Part shown: piece by piece, positions 36,312 to 45,822 of the stretch | Position numbering within the stretch: position 1 is the first letter of the stretch | Layout: each line of letters begins with the position of its first letter | Source of the DNA: G963667675 sp963667675 | Lineage (GTDB): Bacteria > Chloroflexota > Dehalococcoidia > Lucifugimonadales > UBA3495 | NCBI GenBank assembly: GCA_963667675.1 | Contig: OY763929.1 | Span: 1,612,001-1,676,000, forward strand | DNA length: 64,000 nucleotides | Direction: 5' to 3' | Program-made: the position numbers and the translations under genes | Notes under the pieces: generated by a model | Databases searched by the model: none | What the model saw: only the letters and a program-made list of their open reading frames with translations | Told to the model about the DNA's origin: nothing

Positions 36312-37136
36312 TTAGGGTTTGGCGGCGATGGCTTCGCCGAAGGCTATGCCGCAGATGGCGCCGGGGTCCACTCGCCACTTCTCGTAAGCGTCGGCTATGG
36401 CGTCGCATAGCTCCCGGGTGGATGCGCCGTACTTTATGGCGGCCTCGGTGATTTCCGGGGCCAGGAACCACTTGTTGGCGAACCCATAGATCCAATCGGT
36501 GTCCGCCGGCGCGCTGTAGAAGTCCCAACTCCCCTTCATCCGTATGCTCTCGAACCCGGCGTTGACCAGGTGGGCCTTCATGTCCTTGCCCATCTGGGGA
36601 TGCCCGTCGTCCGCTCCCAGCAGGTCTTCGAACATGTCCCAGGCTTTCCTGAGCACTCCGAAGCTGGGGTGGTTGAAGCAGGACTCGCATATCATCTCGC
36701 GGCAGGCGATGATGCCGCCGGGCTTCAGGACGCGCTTGACCTCGGTCAGCACGGCCCTAGTGTCCGGAACGTGCATCAGGACGTTGTGGCAGTGGGCGAC
36801 GTCGAAGAAGCCGTCCTCGAAGGGGAGAGCGGTCACGTCTCCCACGTGGAAAATGGCGTTGTCCAGTCTCTGGGACTGGGCGACGGCCTTGGCCATCTCG
36901 ATGGTCTGTTCGTCCATGTCCACACCGTGCAGTTCGCCGGGGTGGATGGCCTTGGCGAGGCCCGCGGATATAGTCCCCGGGCCGCAGCCGAAGTCCAACA
37001 TCCGGAGGCCGGGCCGGAGATAGGGGAGCAGATGGCCGGCGTTGAGCTCGGCCGTGTAGCGTTCCAATGCGCCCAGCATCTCATCGCTGAAGCCCATGGA
37101 GTAATCGGGGGTTGCTGATGAAGCCTGTTCAACCAT
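36312..37136 (-). CDS. class I SAM-dependent methyltransferase
   Basis: 274 residues. Motif I is MLDFGCGPGTISAGLA (~50), followed by the acidic GVDMDEQTI, motif II GDVTALPFEDGFFDVAHCHNVLMHV and motif III LKPGGIIACRE. This is the UbiE/Methyltransf_11 type, acting on a small molecule rather than on DNA or RNA. The substrate is unknown. ATG 37136 is preceded at 10 bases by AGAGG, which belongs to the 12-bp tandem array at 37147-37230. Confidence 0.88.
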   Translation of the reverse strand: MVEQASSATPDYSMGFSDEMLGALERYTAELNAGHLLPYLRPGLRMLDFGCGPGTISAGLAKAIHPGELHGVDMDEQTIEMAKAVAQSQRLDNAIFHVGDVTALPFEDGFFDVAHCHNVLMHVPDTRAVLTEVKRVLKPGGIIACREMICESCFNHPSFGVLRKAWDMFEDLLGADDGHPQMGKDMKAHLVNAGFESIRMKGSWDFYSAPADTDWIYGFANKWFLAPEITEAAIKYGASTRELCDAIADAYEKWRVDPGAICGIAFGEAIAAKP

Positions 37137-37146
37137 AGGAACACCG

Positions 37147-37230
37147 CCTCTAAAAGGGCCTCTAAAAGGGCCTCTAAAAGGGCCTCTAAAAGGGCCTCTA
37201 AAAGGGCCTCTAAAAGGGCCTCTAAAAGGC
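37147..37230. repeat. 12-bp tandem repeat, seven copies
   Basis: The unit is CCTCTAAAAGGG, repeated seven times without gaps; the last copy ends in C. It ends 10 bp upstream of the methyltransferase start. On the transcript each unit reads CCCTTTTAGAGG and so offers an AGAGG ribosome-site-like element. Each unit is also a partial palindrome (CCTCTAAAAGG). Copy-number change would alter the leader length of the gene. Confidence 0.95.
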
Positions 37231-37324
37231 TAGAGTACGTGAAGGCGGCCTGGATTGTCAAGGCTGACGGCTGGCGGAGGTGGGCCGTTGCGGTTGGTTG
37301 TGAGGATGTGGAAGGTTGGCTCCT

Positions 37325-37545
37325 TTGGGATTTTCTGGATTCCGGCTTTCGCCGGAAAGACGGGTTGGGGGCCGGGGCGCCAGATTCCCCTTCCTTAATC
37401 AAGGGTGGGCCAGGGTGGGCTGTGTGGTTCGGCAGGCTCACCACGAACGGGCGGGGGCTCACCACGAACGGGGGTTGGGGTGGGGGTCACTGGTTGGGAG
37501 GCGTGGGTTTGAGATTCCTCGGCTGCGCTCGGAATGACGGTGTGT
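37325..37545. repeat. class A/B repeats and ribosomal-palindrome-like element
   Basis: One class B palindrome (~37336), class A copies (37423 and 37455) and a TCGGCTGCGCTCGGAATGAC element (~37519). From 37231 to 37807 no gene is supported. At 37590-37690 there is a run of short GTGCGGCGG repeats, and the sequence becomes AT-rich after 37690, ahead of the surface-protein gene. Confidence 0.75.
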
Positions 37546-37731
37546 GGGGGATATGGGTGTGGCGGCGGGGCGACGGGGCGACGGGGTGATGACATGGGGG
37601 GGTGACGGAGCGTGCGGCGGTGGGGCGGTGACATGGAGGTGACGGAGTGTGCGGCGGAGTGTGCGGCGGAGTGTGCGGCGGGGGGTGAGGGCGGCGAAAA
37701 ATCGAATTTTTAGGAATTTAGATGATTGCTA

Positions 37732-37760
37732 TTGACAAACGATGAATAGTATAGTAATTA
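37732..37760 (+). promoter_or_regulatory. possible promoter of the cadherin/FN3 surface protein
   Basis: TTGACA at 37732-37737 lies in an AT-rich island about 100 bp before the start. A -10 at the ideal 17-bp spacing reads TAATTA (poor); TATAGT at 37750 fits better but is only 12 bp away. Weak evidence. Confidence 0.3.
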
Positions 37761-37837
37761 TGTATGGCAGACTGTATAAAGCGCAATGAGACCGGACGGC
37801 AACGAGTTTGCCAGGCAACAAAGCGGGGACGGAATCT

Positions 37838-40800
37838 ATGCACAGAGACAGCGTTGCAGAGAGGGTTTATAAGGCTGGCGGCAGGCTTGGAGGCCAGGTA
37901 AGCCAGTTCGCACGGACTCTCGGCGCGGGGCTGGCTCTCTGTTTTATAAGGAAGGTTGGCGAGGTTGGGGGCCGGTTTGTTCTGGATTCCCGCCTGCGCG
38001 GGAATGACGGGTTGGGGGGCCGGAATGACGGTGGTGTAAGGGATTCCGGTTCGGCGACCGGGATGATGGGTAGGCTGTGGGCTGGGATGGCGGTTGTGCG
38101 GAGGTTTCTGGATTCCGGCTTTCGCCGGAATGACGAGTGGGGGGCGCGAGATTCCCGCCTGCGCGGGAATGACGGTGGTGTAAGGGATTCCGGTTCGGCG
38201 ACCGGGATGATGGGTAGGCTGTGGGCCGGGATGATGGGTGCGGGGAGGTTTCTGGATTCCGGCTTTCGCCGGAATGACGAGTGGGGGGCGCGAGATTCCC
38301 GCCTGCGCGGGAATGACGGGTTGGGGGCACGAGATTCCCGCCTGCGCGGGAATGACGGGTTGGGGGGCGGGAATGACGGTTGGGTGAAGGGTTCCGGCGC
38401 GGGGCTGAATGCTTCTTTATATATAAGGAAAGAGGTTGACGAGGTTGGGGGCCGGGTAAGGCTGGGGGGCCAGGTTGGCCGGTTTGCCCAGTTTCCCGGG
38501 GCGCGGTTGAATGTCTCCTTTATAAGGAAGGTTGGCGGCGAGTTTGGCAGGTTCGTCCTGGATTCCGGCTTTCGCCGGAATGACGCGTTGGGGGGCCGGG
38601 TAAGGCTGGGGGGCCGGGTTGGGCGGTTCGGGCAGGTTGCCGAGTTCGCCCAGGATTCCGGGGCGCGGCTGGCTCTGCACGTTTCCTTGGTACTGTGCCT
38701 GCTTTTTACTTCTATGGGGATCTCGTTGGCGCCGGTTGGAGCCGCGGAACCCAAGGCGCCGGCTACTCCGTCTTCGGTGACGGTGACGCGGAGCGACGGG
38801 TCGCTGACGGCAAGCTGGGACGCGATTTCCGGGGCGACTCACTACCACGTAACCTACAGCACCGACGGCGGGGCCAGTTGGCACGCGCCGGTGGCGGACC
38901 ATCGGAACATCCCCACGAACAGCCTCACGTTCTCCGTGGACAACAGCAAGACCTATACAATAGGAGTGCGGGCCCGCAACGACTCGGGCGACAGCGGATG
39001 GCGCAACTCCGCAGCATCGGGGCCGTTCACACCCGCTCCGAGCCGCTCCCTTACTTTCGGAAGCCACACCATCCCGGACCAGAGTTGGACCAAGGACACG
39101 GCGATAGACACGATTCGGCTGCCCGGCGCGACCGTTTCCAATAACGGCGGCGTGGGGACCACGGTGGTCCCGCCGACAACCTTCTCCCTCTCCCCGGCCC
39201 TGCCGGACGGTGTGAGCTTCGACGCAACGGCGCGGACGATCAGCGGTACTCCCACGGCGGAGGCCGACAGCGCGACGTACACCTACACCGCCAGCGCGGA
39301 CGGGTACAACTCGGCCAGCCTCACGTTCAGCATTGCGGTGAACGCGTCGCAGCCGGAGCCTACCGCGACGCCCACGCCGACGCCGACCCAGCTACCAGCA
39401 GGAGACGGCGGGCAGGGCGACGGCCTGGTCAGCAGCGAGCAGGCGCAGGCCCAGAGCGGCCTCTCCTGGGTCACCAGCCCTCCCACCCTGCTGGAGTGGA
39501 CGCAGGGCGTTGCCGTGAACGTGCAGTTGCCGGCAGCCACCGGCGACCCCAACATCACCTATAAGCTGTCAGAGGGCGGCGGCAGCAAAGGGGCGCAGTT
39601 GCCCCCCGGGATTTCCTGGAACGCCAGCACCCGCACCCTGAGCGGCACACCCACCAAGTGGTTCAGCACCAGGGTAGCCAATTACGACGCCTACGCCTCC
39701 AACAAGAGCACCCCGGCCGTAAATATCCACATCAGGGTGGCGGACACGTCGGGCAACCACGCGCCCTACGCCAGCATCAAGAGCAGCGGGTCCCAGCTAA
39801 TCGGGCAGCTCTGGTCGAAATACGGCCACTGCTACAGCGGCTCCGTCACCTATGCCCCCAGCAGCGGCCACACCAAGCACTTCTACGACCCGGAAGACGA
39901 CACGCTGACCTACACGGCGGGGTCGAACAAGCTCGTCGGCACCACCATCAACTCCAGCGGCTACGCCGTGGCGAGCCTCAGGCATCCGCCCCTGAACTGG
40001 TACTCCTTCCACTACACGGCGACGGACCCCGACGGGCTTTACGACTCGATTTCCCTGATGGTGAAGCATTTCAACTGCAAGGAGACGTTGAGCGTCCAGG
40101 AGAACAAGCCCAAGGACACCGTGGTCGGCAGCGTGGGCGGGCCGAACAAGGCCGACGGCAGCAGCTTCTCCCTCGGCGGCGACGTTGCCACCTACTTCGA
40201 CATCGACTCCAGCACGGGCCAGATCACCGTCAAGGACGGCACGACGCTGGACTACGAGACCAAGACCTCGTACAGCGGGAACTTCCGGTACACCGTCGAG
40301 AACACGAGTGTGGGCGGCGATATCCAGATAAACGTCAACGACGTCCGCGCCCCCAACGTGGACCGGCCGACACTGGCCCAGAACTCGACCAACCCGACGA
40401 CGGCGCTGGACGTGTCGTGGACGGCGCCGACCCCGATGACGGGCACCACGCTGAACGACTACGACGTGCGGTACCGGGAGTGGGGCACGAGCACCTGGAC
40501 GGAGATGCCCGACACCACCAACAGCCTGGCGACCAGCACGACCATCACCGGCCTGACCGCGGGCAAGGAGTACGAGGTGCAGGTGCGGGCCTCCATCGAC
40601 GACGAAGGCGACGGCCACTGGTCCGGTTCGTCGGTCATCCTCTACCTGGCGGAGAACACGGCGGTCAACGGCAACGTGGGCGGGAAGTTCAACGTCAACG
40701 CCACGGACTACTACCCGCTGCAGTTCAGCCTGGGCGGTACGGACGGCTCCAAGTTCAAGCTCAGCACGGACACCGGTTACAAGACGGCCCAGTCCGCCCA

Positions 40801-43800
40801 GATACAGGTGAAGACGGGCAACGTCCCGGACTTCGAGAGCAAGTCCAGCTACAGCCTGACCCTCCGGGCCGTCGAGAACAACCTGCAGAGGAACATCCTC
40901 GACGTAACCTACAGCGTCCTCATCATCGTGACGGACGCGAACGAGCCGCCGGGCAAGCCGACGGTGACGGTCGCGAATAACTCCACCACGCCGACGACCA
41001 AGCTGGACGTGTCCTGGACGGCCCCGACGATGACGGGCAAGCCCGCCATTTCGGACTATGACGTGCAGTACCGCCAGACCGGCGTCAGCACCTGGAGCAG
41101 CCACAGCTTCACGGGAACGGGGACAAGCACGACGCTGACGGGGCTGACCGCGGGCAAGACCTACGAAGTGCAGGTGCGGGGGGTGAACGACGAGGGCAAC
41201 GGGGCATGGTCGGACACGGGCAACGCCATCACCAAGGCCGCGGGCGTGACCCGCAGCGTGGCCGAGAACTCGGCGGCGGGGAGCAACGTGGGCGCGGCGG
41301 TGACGGCGGTGTCCACCAACACCAGCTACACCTACACCCACGCCCTGAGCGGGACGGATGCCAGCAAGTTTGAGATAGGCTCGACCACCGGGCAAATCAC
41401 GGTGAAGTCGGGGAACATCCCGGACTACGAGAGCAAGACGAGCTACAGCGTGACGGTGACGGTGACGGCGGCCGCGAAGTCCCAGGGCGGCGCCAACGCG
41501 CAGTCGGTGGACCCCAACGCTCCGGGAGACTACACCATACCGGTGACGATTAACGTAACGGACGTGAACGAGCCGCCGCCCAAGTTGGGTACGCCGACGG
41601 TGGCGGCCAACTCAACCACGCCGACGACGGAACTGGACGTAAGCTGGACTGCGCCGACGACTACGCAGATGAGCGGCAAGCCGGCCGTCAGCGACTACGA
41701 CGTGCAGTACCGGCAGACGGGCGACAGCAGTTGGAGCAGCCACAGCTTCACCGGAACTGGCACCAGCACGACGCTGACGGGGCTGACAGCGGGCAAGAAA
41801 TACGACGTGCAGGTGCGGGGGGTGAACGCCGAGGGCAACGGCTCCTGGTCGGACAGCGGCACGGCCATCACCCAGTCCAGCGCGGTGACCCGCAGCGTTG
41901 CCGAGAACTCGGCGGCGAGCAGCAACGTGGGCTCGGCGGTGACGATGACGGCGGGCAGCTACACGCTGGCGCACTCGTTGAGCGGGACGGACGCCAGCAG
42001 TTTCGAGATTGGCTCGACCACCGGGCAAATCACGGTCAAGAGCGGGACCAGCCTGGACTACGAGAGCAAGTCGTCGTACAGCGTGACGGTGAGTATCGCG
42101 GTGACGGGCACGGGGAACTCGAACAGCGCGCCCAACGGGACGGGGACGTACACCGTTCCGGTAACGATTAACGTGACCGACGTGAACGAGCCGCCCACCA
42201 TTACCGCGCCGACCTTAGCGGCCCACGCTACCGAGCCCAAGTACAAGCTGGAGGTTAGCTGGACTGCGCCGACAATGACGGGCAAGCCGGCCGTCTCCGA
42301 CTACGACGTACAGTACAAGAAGAGCAGCGATTCCACTTGGACGGACGCATCCTTCACCGGAACGGGGACCAGCACGACGCTGACGGGGCTGACCGCGGGC
42401 ACCACCTACGACGTGCAGGTGCGGGCCACCAACGACGAGGGCAACAGCGGCTGGTCGGACAGCGGGTCGAAGGAGACCAAGGCCAACGCGGCCCCGGTAA
42501 TCCCGGCCACGGCCACCCGCAGCATCGCCGAGAACTCGGCGGCCGACGCCGACATCGGGGCAGCCGTAGACGCCACCGACGGCGACGACGACACCTTGAC
42601 CTACTCGCTGACGGGGACCGACGCCAGCGAGTTCACCATAGACTCGGCCACCGGGCAAATAAAGGTCAAGTCGGCATTGGACCATGAAGACGATTCTTCC
42701 TACAGCGTGACGGTGAACGTCACCGACGGGAAGAACGAGCAGGAAGGAACGGACAACACCATCGACGACACGGCCGCGGTGACCATCAACGTGAACGACG
42801 TGGCCGAGCCTCCGGCCAAACTCGATGCGCCGTCGGTGACCCAAAACACGGCCACTCCCAAGACCAAGCTGGACGTGAGTTGGACGGCCCCGGACATGAC
42901 GGGTAAGCCGGCCATCTCCGATTACGACGTGCAGTACAAGAAGGGCAGCGATTCGACCTGGACGGACGCATCCTTCACCGGCACGGGAACCTCGACGACG
43001 CTGACCGGCCTGGAGGAAGGCACCAGGTACGAAGTCCAGGTGAAGGCCATCAACGACGAGGGCAACAGCGGCTGGTCGGACAGCAGTTCCACCAATACCC
43101 AGGACAAGAACGTGCACGCGGACTTCCCGGACCTGACGGCGACGCGGAGCATAGACGAGAACTCGGCGGCGGGCAGCAACGTGGGAGCGGCGGTGACGGC
43201 CAACGACACCGAGAACCACACGCTGTACTACTCGCTGAACGGAACGGACAAGGACGATTTCAACATCGGCCTGAACACCGGGCAGATCACGGTCAAGACG
43301 GGCAGCATCCCCAACTACGAAGACAAGACGTCCTACAGCGTGACAGTGGAGGTCAGCGACCGGAAGGACAAGGACGACAACGCGGACACGAAGATTGACG
43401 ACACCATCGACGTGACCATCAACGTGAACGACGTGAACGAGCCGCCTCCGGCGCCGGCCATCACCGTTTCGACCAGCTCCACGACGCCGGAAACCGAGAT
43501 CGACGTAAGCTGGACTGCGCCGGACATGACGGGGAAGCCGGCCCTGAGCGACTACGACGTGCAGTACCGGCAGCACGGAGCCTCGGACTGGACTGACGCA
43601 TCCTTTAGCGGAACGACCACCAGCACGACGCTGACGGGGCTGACGGCGGGCAAGAGCTACGAGGTGCAGGTGCGGGGGGTGAACGATGAAGGGAACGGGG
43701 CCTGGTCCAGCTCGGGCACGACCATCACCCAGGCCGGGGCCGTGACCCGGAGCATCGCCGAGAACTCGGCGGCGGGGAGCAGCATCGGCGACCCGGTGAC

Positions 43801-45727
43801 GGCCACCGATAACCCCGACAACTACACGCTGAGCCACAGTCTGAGCGGGACCGACGCGGCCAGCTTCACGATAGACTCGTCCAGCGGTCAGATAAAGGTG
43901 AAGTCGGCCCTGAACTACGAGGCCAAGACCAGCTACAGCGTGGTGGTGACCACACAGGCGGCGGTTGCCCAGGTGCAGGCCCAGATATTCAGCCTGGTGC
44001 CCAACGCGCCGGGGAGCTACGTGATTCCCGTGACGATTAACATAACCGACGTTGCCGAGCCGCCGGCCAGGCCGGACGCGCCGACGGTGACGTCCACGGG
44101 GAACTCGGGCAACACCACGCTGAACGTTTCGTGGACTGCCCCGGACATGACGGGCAAGCCGGCCATCACCGACTACGACGTGCGCTACCAGAAGAAAGGG
44201 GCTACCGACTGGACGGACAGGAGCTTCACCGGGACCGGGACCTCGACCACCATCACCGGCCTGGTGGGAGGCGTCAACTACAACGTGCAGGTGCGGGCCA
44301 CCAACGACGAGGGGACCAGCCGGTGGTCGGACAGCGGCACCCTGCCGAACGTCGACCCCAAGCTGCCGGACAGCCCATCCCGCAGCATCGCCGAGAACTC
44401 CAGCGGCGGAAGCAACGTGGGCCAGCCGGTAACGGCCACCGACCCGGACAGTTCCACCCTGTACTACACCATGACCGGGACGGACGCCGACGAGTTCGAG
44501 ATAGACGGCTCGACCGGCCAGATAACGCTGGCCGACGACACCAGCCCGGACCACGAGGACAAGACGACCTACAGCGTCAAGGTTAGCGTCAGCGACAAGC
44601 TGGACTCGGAAGGCAACGCCGACACTGAAATCGACCACACGGTGACGGTGACCATCAACGTCACCGACGTGAATGAACCGCTGGGCAAGCCCGGGACGCC
44701 CAAGGCCAAGACCTCCACCACCAACAGCATCACGGCTACCTGGACGGCCCCGGACGCTACGGGCAAGCCGCCGATCGAGAAGTACTGGGTGCGGTACTGG
44801 GAGAAGGGTAGCGACTACCTCAGCGCATGGACGGTCTACACCAACGAGGCGCTGATCGACGAGGCTCCGACGTCGACACACCCGAGCGCGCCGCTGAAGC
44901 CGGGCACGGCCTACGAGGTAGAGGTGATGGCGGAGAACGACGAGGGGTACGGCGCGTGGTCGACATTGGCCACGCTGTACACCACGGCGATCCAGTACAC
45001 GCCGCCCCCGTCAACGCCTGCGCCAACACCGACGCCCACGCCAACACCGACGCCGACGCCAACACCGACGCCAACACCGACGCCAACACCGACGCCAACA
45101 CCGACGCCCACGCCTACGCCTACGCCTACGCCGACGCCAACACCTACGCCTACGCCAACACCTACACCCGCGCCTACGCCGACACCCACTCCTACACCGA
45201 CGCCTACACCGGCGCCGACGCCCAAGCCGACGGTCGCGCCTGCGGCAACGCCGGCGCCCACGCCTGCGCCTACTCCTGCGCCGACGCCGACACCCACGCC
45301 AGCGCCGACGGCGACGCCAACACCGGCTCCTACGCCAACACCGACACCGACGCCTACCCCTGAACCGGCGGCTGAGATACAGCAGACGCCTGAGCCGACG
45401 CTTGTGCCTGCGCCGACGCCTGAGTTGGGGCTGGAGATATCCAATCCAAGCGTGCCCCTGCGGGAATCGTCGCTACGGGAGGTGGGACAGCCCGACATGC
45501 CGGTCCGCCCGGCAGAGGCGTTGGTCCCGGTTGAGATTGCCACGCCGGCGCCGGTTGCCCCGGTCGTTCAGCCTGCGGCGGCAGACGATTCCCGCCTGTT
45601 GCCCTTATCCCTTTGGTGGGCGTTGATGGGGCTGATACCGCTGTTCTTGTTCCTGTTCCTCCTTAGACGACGCCGAAACCGGCGACGGGCATACCTGTAT
45701 GCTTCCAGCGAGTACAGGGCGGTATAA
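37838..45727 (+). CDS. giant cadherin/fibronectin-III surface protein with C-terminal membrane anchor
   Basis: About 2,630 residues. The start is ATG 37838 (GGGGACGG upstream); the frame is open from TTG 37808. Residues ~45-265 are translated dispersed repeats (SGFRRND and SRLRGND strings). Residues ~278-300 are a signal-like segment (LALHVSLVLCLLFTSMGI...VGAAEP). Then follow a fibronectin III domain (~305-400), two putative-Ig (He_PIG-like) domains with LPDGVSFDATARTISGTPT and LPPGISWNASTRTLSGTPT, and eight cadherin-like units (xxSTGQITVKxG...DYE, VTDVNEPP) alternating with eight FN3 units (ISDYDVQYR...STTLTGLTAGKTYEVQVR). A ~120-residue Pro-Thr rod comes next. Near the C-terminus is one hydrophobic helix (LSLWWALMGLIPLFLFLFLL) followed by RRRRNRRR, a stop-transfer anchor. 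No LPXTG is present. An adhesion role at the cell surface is inferred. Confidence 0.88.
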   Translation: MHRDSVAERVYKAGGRLGGQVSQFARTLGAGLALCFIRKVGEVGGRFVLDSRLRGNDGLGGRNDGGVRDSGSATGMMGRLWAGMAVVRRFLDSGFRRNDEWGARDSRLRGNDGGVRDSGSATGMMGRLWAGMMGAGRFLDSGFRRNDEWGARDSRLRGNDGLGARDSRLRGNDGLGGGNDGWVKGSGAGLNASLYIRKEVDEVGGRVRLGGQVGRFAQFPGARLNVSFIRKVGGEFGRFVLDSGFRRNDALGGRVRLGGRVGRFGQVAEFAQDSGARLALHVSLVLCLLFTSMGISLAPVGAAEPKAPATPSSVTVTRSDGSLTASWDAISGATHYHVTYSTDGGASWHAPVADHRNIPTNSLTFSVDNSKTYTIGVRARNDSGDSGWRNSAASGPFTPAPSRSLTFGSHTIPDQSWTKDTAIDTIRLPGATVSNNGGVGTTVVPPTTFSLSPALPDGVSFDATARTISGTPTAEADSATYTYTASADGYNSASLTFSIAVNASQPEPTATPTPTPTQLPAGDGGQGDGLVSSEQAQAQSGLSWVTSPPTLLEWTQGVAVNVQLPAATGDPNITYKLSEGGGSKGAQLPPGISWNASTRTLSGTPTKWFSTRVANYDAYASNKSTPAVNIHIRVADTSGNHAPYASIKSSGSQLIGQLWSKYGHCYSGSVTYAPSSGHTKHFYDPEDDTLTYTAGSNKLVGTTINSSGYAVASLRHPPLNWYSFHYTATDPDGLYDSISLMVKHFNCKETLSVQENKPKDTVVGSVGGPNKADGSSFSLGGDVATYFDIDSSTGQITVKDGTTLDYETKTSYSGNFRYTVENTSVGGDIQINVNDVRAPNVDRPTLAQNSTNPTTALDVSWTAPTPMTGTTLNDYDVRYREWGTSTWTEMPDTTNSLATSTTITGLTAGKEYEVQVRASIDDEGDGHWSGSSVILYLAENTAVNGNVGGKFNVNATDYYPLQFSLGGTDGSKFKLSTDTGYKTAQSAQIQVKTGNVPDFESKSSYSLTLRAVENNLQRNILDVTYSVLIIVTDANEPPGKPTVTVANNSTTPTTKLDVSWTAPTMTGKPAISDYDVQYRQTGVSTWSSHSFTGTGTSTTLTGLTAGKTYEVQVRGVNDEGNGAWSDTGNAITKAAGVTRSVAENSAAGSNVGAAVTAVSTNTSYTYTHALSGTDASKFEIGSTTGQITVKSGNIPDYESKTSYSVTVTVTAAAKSQGGANAQSVDPNAPGDYTIPVTINVTDVNEPPPKLGTPTVAANSTTPTTELDVSWTAPTTTQMSGKPAVSDYDVQYRQTGDSSWSSHSFTGTGTSTTLTGLTAGKKYDVQVRGVNAEGNGSWSDSGTAITQSSAVTRSVAENSAASSNVGSAVTMTAGSYTLAHSLSGTDASSFEIGSTTGQITVKSGTSLDYESKSSYSVTVSIAVTGTGNSNSAPNGTGTYTVPVTINVTDVNEPPTITAPTLAAHATEPKYKLEVSWTAPTMTGKPAVSDYDVQYKKSSDSTWTDASFTGTGTSTTLTGLTAGTTYDVQVRATNDEGNSGWSDSGSKETKANAAPVIPATATRSIAENSAADADIGAAVDATDGDDDTLTYSLTGTDASEFTIDSATGQIKVKSALDHEDDSSYSVTVNVTDGKNEQEGTDNTIDDTAAVTINVNDVAEPPAKLDAPSVTQNTATPKTKLDVSWTAPDMTGKPAISDYDVQYKKGSDSTWTDASFTGTGTSTTLTGLEEGTRYEVQVKAINDEGNSGWSDSSSTNTQDKNVHADFPDLTATRSIDENSAAGSNVGAAVTANDTENHTLYYSLNGTDKDDFNIGLNTGQITVKTGSIPNYEDKTSYSVTVEVSDRKDKDDNADTKIDDTIDVTINVNDVNEPPPAPAITVSTSSTTPETEIDVSWTAPDMTGKPALSDYDVQYRQHGASDWTDASFSGTTTSTTLTGLTAGKSYEVQVRGVNDEGNGAWSSSGTTITQAGAVTRSIAENSAAGSSIGDPVTATDNPDNYTLSHSLSGTDAASFTIDSSSGQIKVKSALNYEAKTSYSVVVTTQAAVAQVQAQIFSLVPNAPGSYVIPVTINITDVAEPPARPDAPTVTSTGNSGNTTLNVSWTAPDMTGKPAITDYDVRYQKKGATDWTDRSFTGTGTSTTITGLVGGVNYNVQVRATNDEGTSRWSDSGTLPNVDPKLPDSPSRSIAENSSGGSNVGQPVTATDPDSSTLYYTMTGTDADEFEIDGSTGQITLADDTSPDHEDKTTYSVKVSVSDKLDSEGNADTEIDHTVTVTINVTDVNEPLGKPGTPKAKTSTTNSITATWTAPDATGKPPIEKYWVRYWEKGSDYLSAWTVYTNEALIDEAPTSTHPSAPLKPGTAYEVEVMAENDEGYGAWSTLATLYTTAIQYTPPPSTPAPTPTPTPTPTPTPTPTPTPTPTPTPTPTPTPTPTPTPTPTPTPTPTPTPAPTPTPTPTPTPTPAPTPKPTVAPAATPAPTPAPTPAPTPTPTPAPTATPTPAPTPTPTPTPTPEPAAEIQQTPEPTLVPAPTPELGLEISNPSVPLRESSLREVGQPDMPVRPAEALVPVEIATPAPVAPVVQPAAADDSRLLPLSLWWALMGLIPLFLFLFLLRRRRNRRRAYLYASSEYRAV
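37975..38600 (+). repeat. palindromic repeats inserted inside the surface-protein ORF
   Basis: At least four class C palindromes (e.g. 37985, 38150, 38294, 38331) and three class B palindromes (38108, 38253, 38566) lie within the 5' part of the ORF. A 144-bp tandem duplication (38031-38174 and 38175-38318, 48 codons) keeps the frame. A second duplicated block encodes GGQV(S/G)(Q/R)FA...FIRKVG at 37890-37965 and again at 38468-38540. Confidence 0.9.
45004..45366 (+). repeat. ACGCC(A/G)ACACCG-type hexanucleotide array coding for the Pro-Thr rod
   Basis: About 360 bp of near-perfect ACGCCN/ACACCN hexamers, nearly all encoding Thr-Pro or Ala-Pro dipeptides. It forms the extended stalk between the last FN3 domain and the membrane anchor. 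Such arrays expand and contract readily, so stalk length may vary between strains. Confidence 0.9.
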
Positions 45728-45732
45728 CAGAC

Positions 45733-45770
45733 GCAGCGGCGAGATAAAGGCTCGCCGCTGCGATGCTTTT
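45733..45770 (+). terminator. Rho-independent terminator
   Basis: A perfect 11-bp stem, GCAGCGGCGAG / CTCGCCGCTGC, with loop ATAAAGG, followed by GATGCTTTT. It starts 6 bp after the stop of the surface-protein gene and clearly ends that transcript. Confidence 0.85.
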
Positions 45771-45822
45771 CCCAGGGGGCCCTTCGACGGGGCTCAGGGC
45801 GAACGGAGGGGTGCAACTCCCT

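Noticed and set aside
42215..44881. An 888-codon open frame on the minus strand opposite the surface protein
   Set aside because: It is the antisense shadow of the GC-rich cadherin/FN3 repeats. Its protein is Arg/Gly/Val-rich without domains, and the plus frame shows clear FN3 and cadherin motifs.
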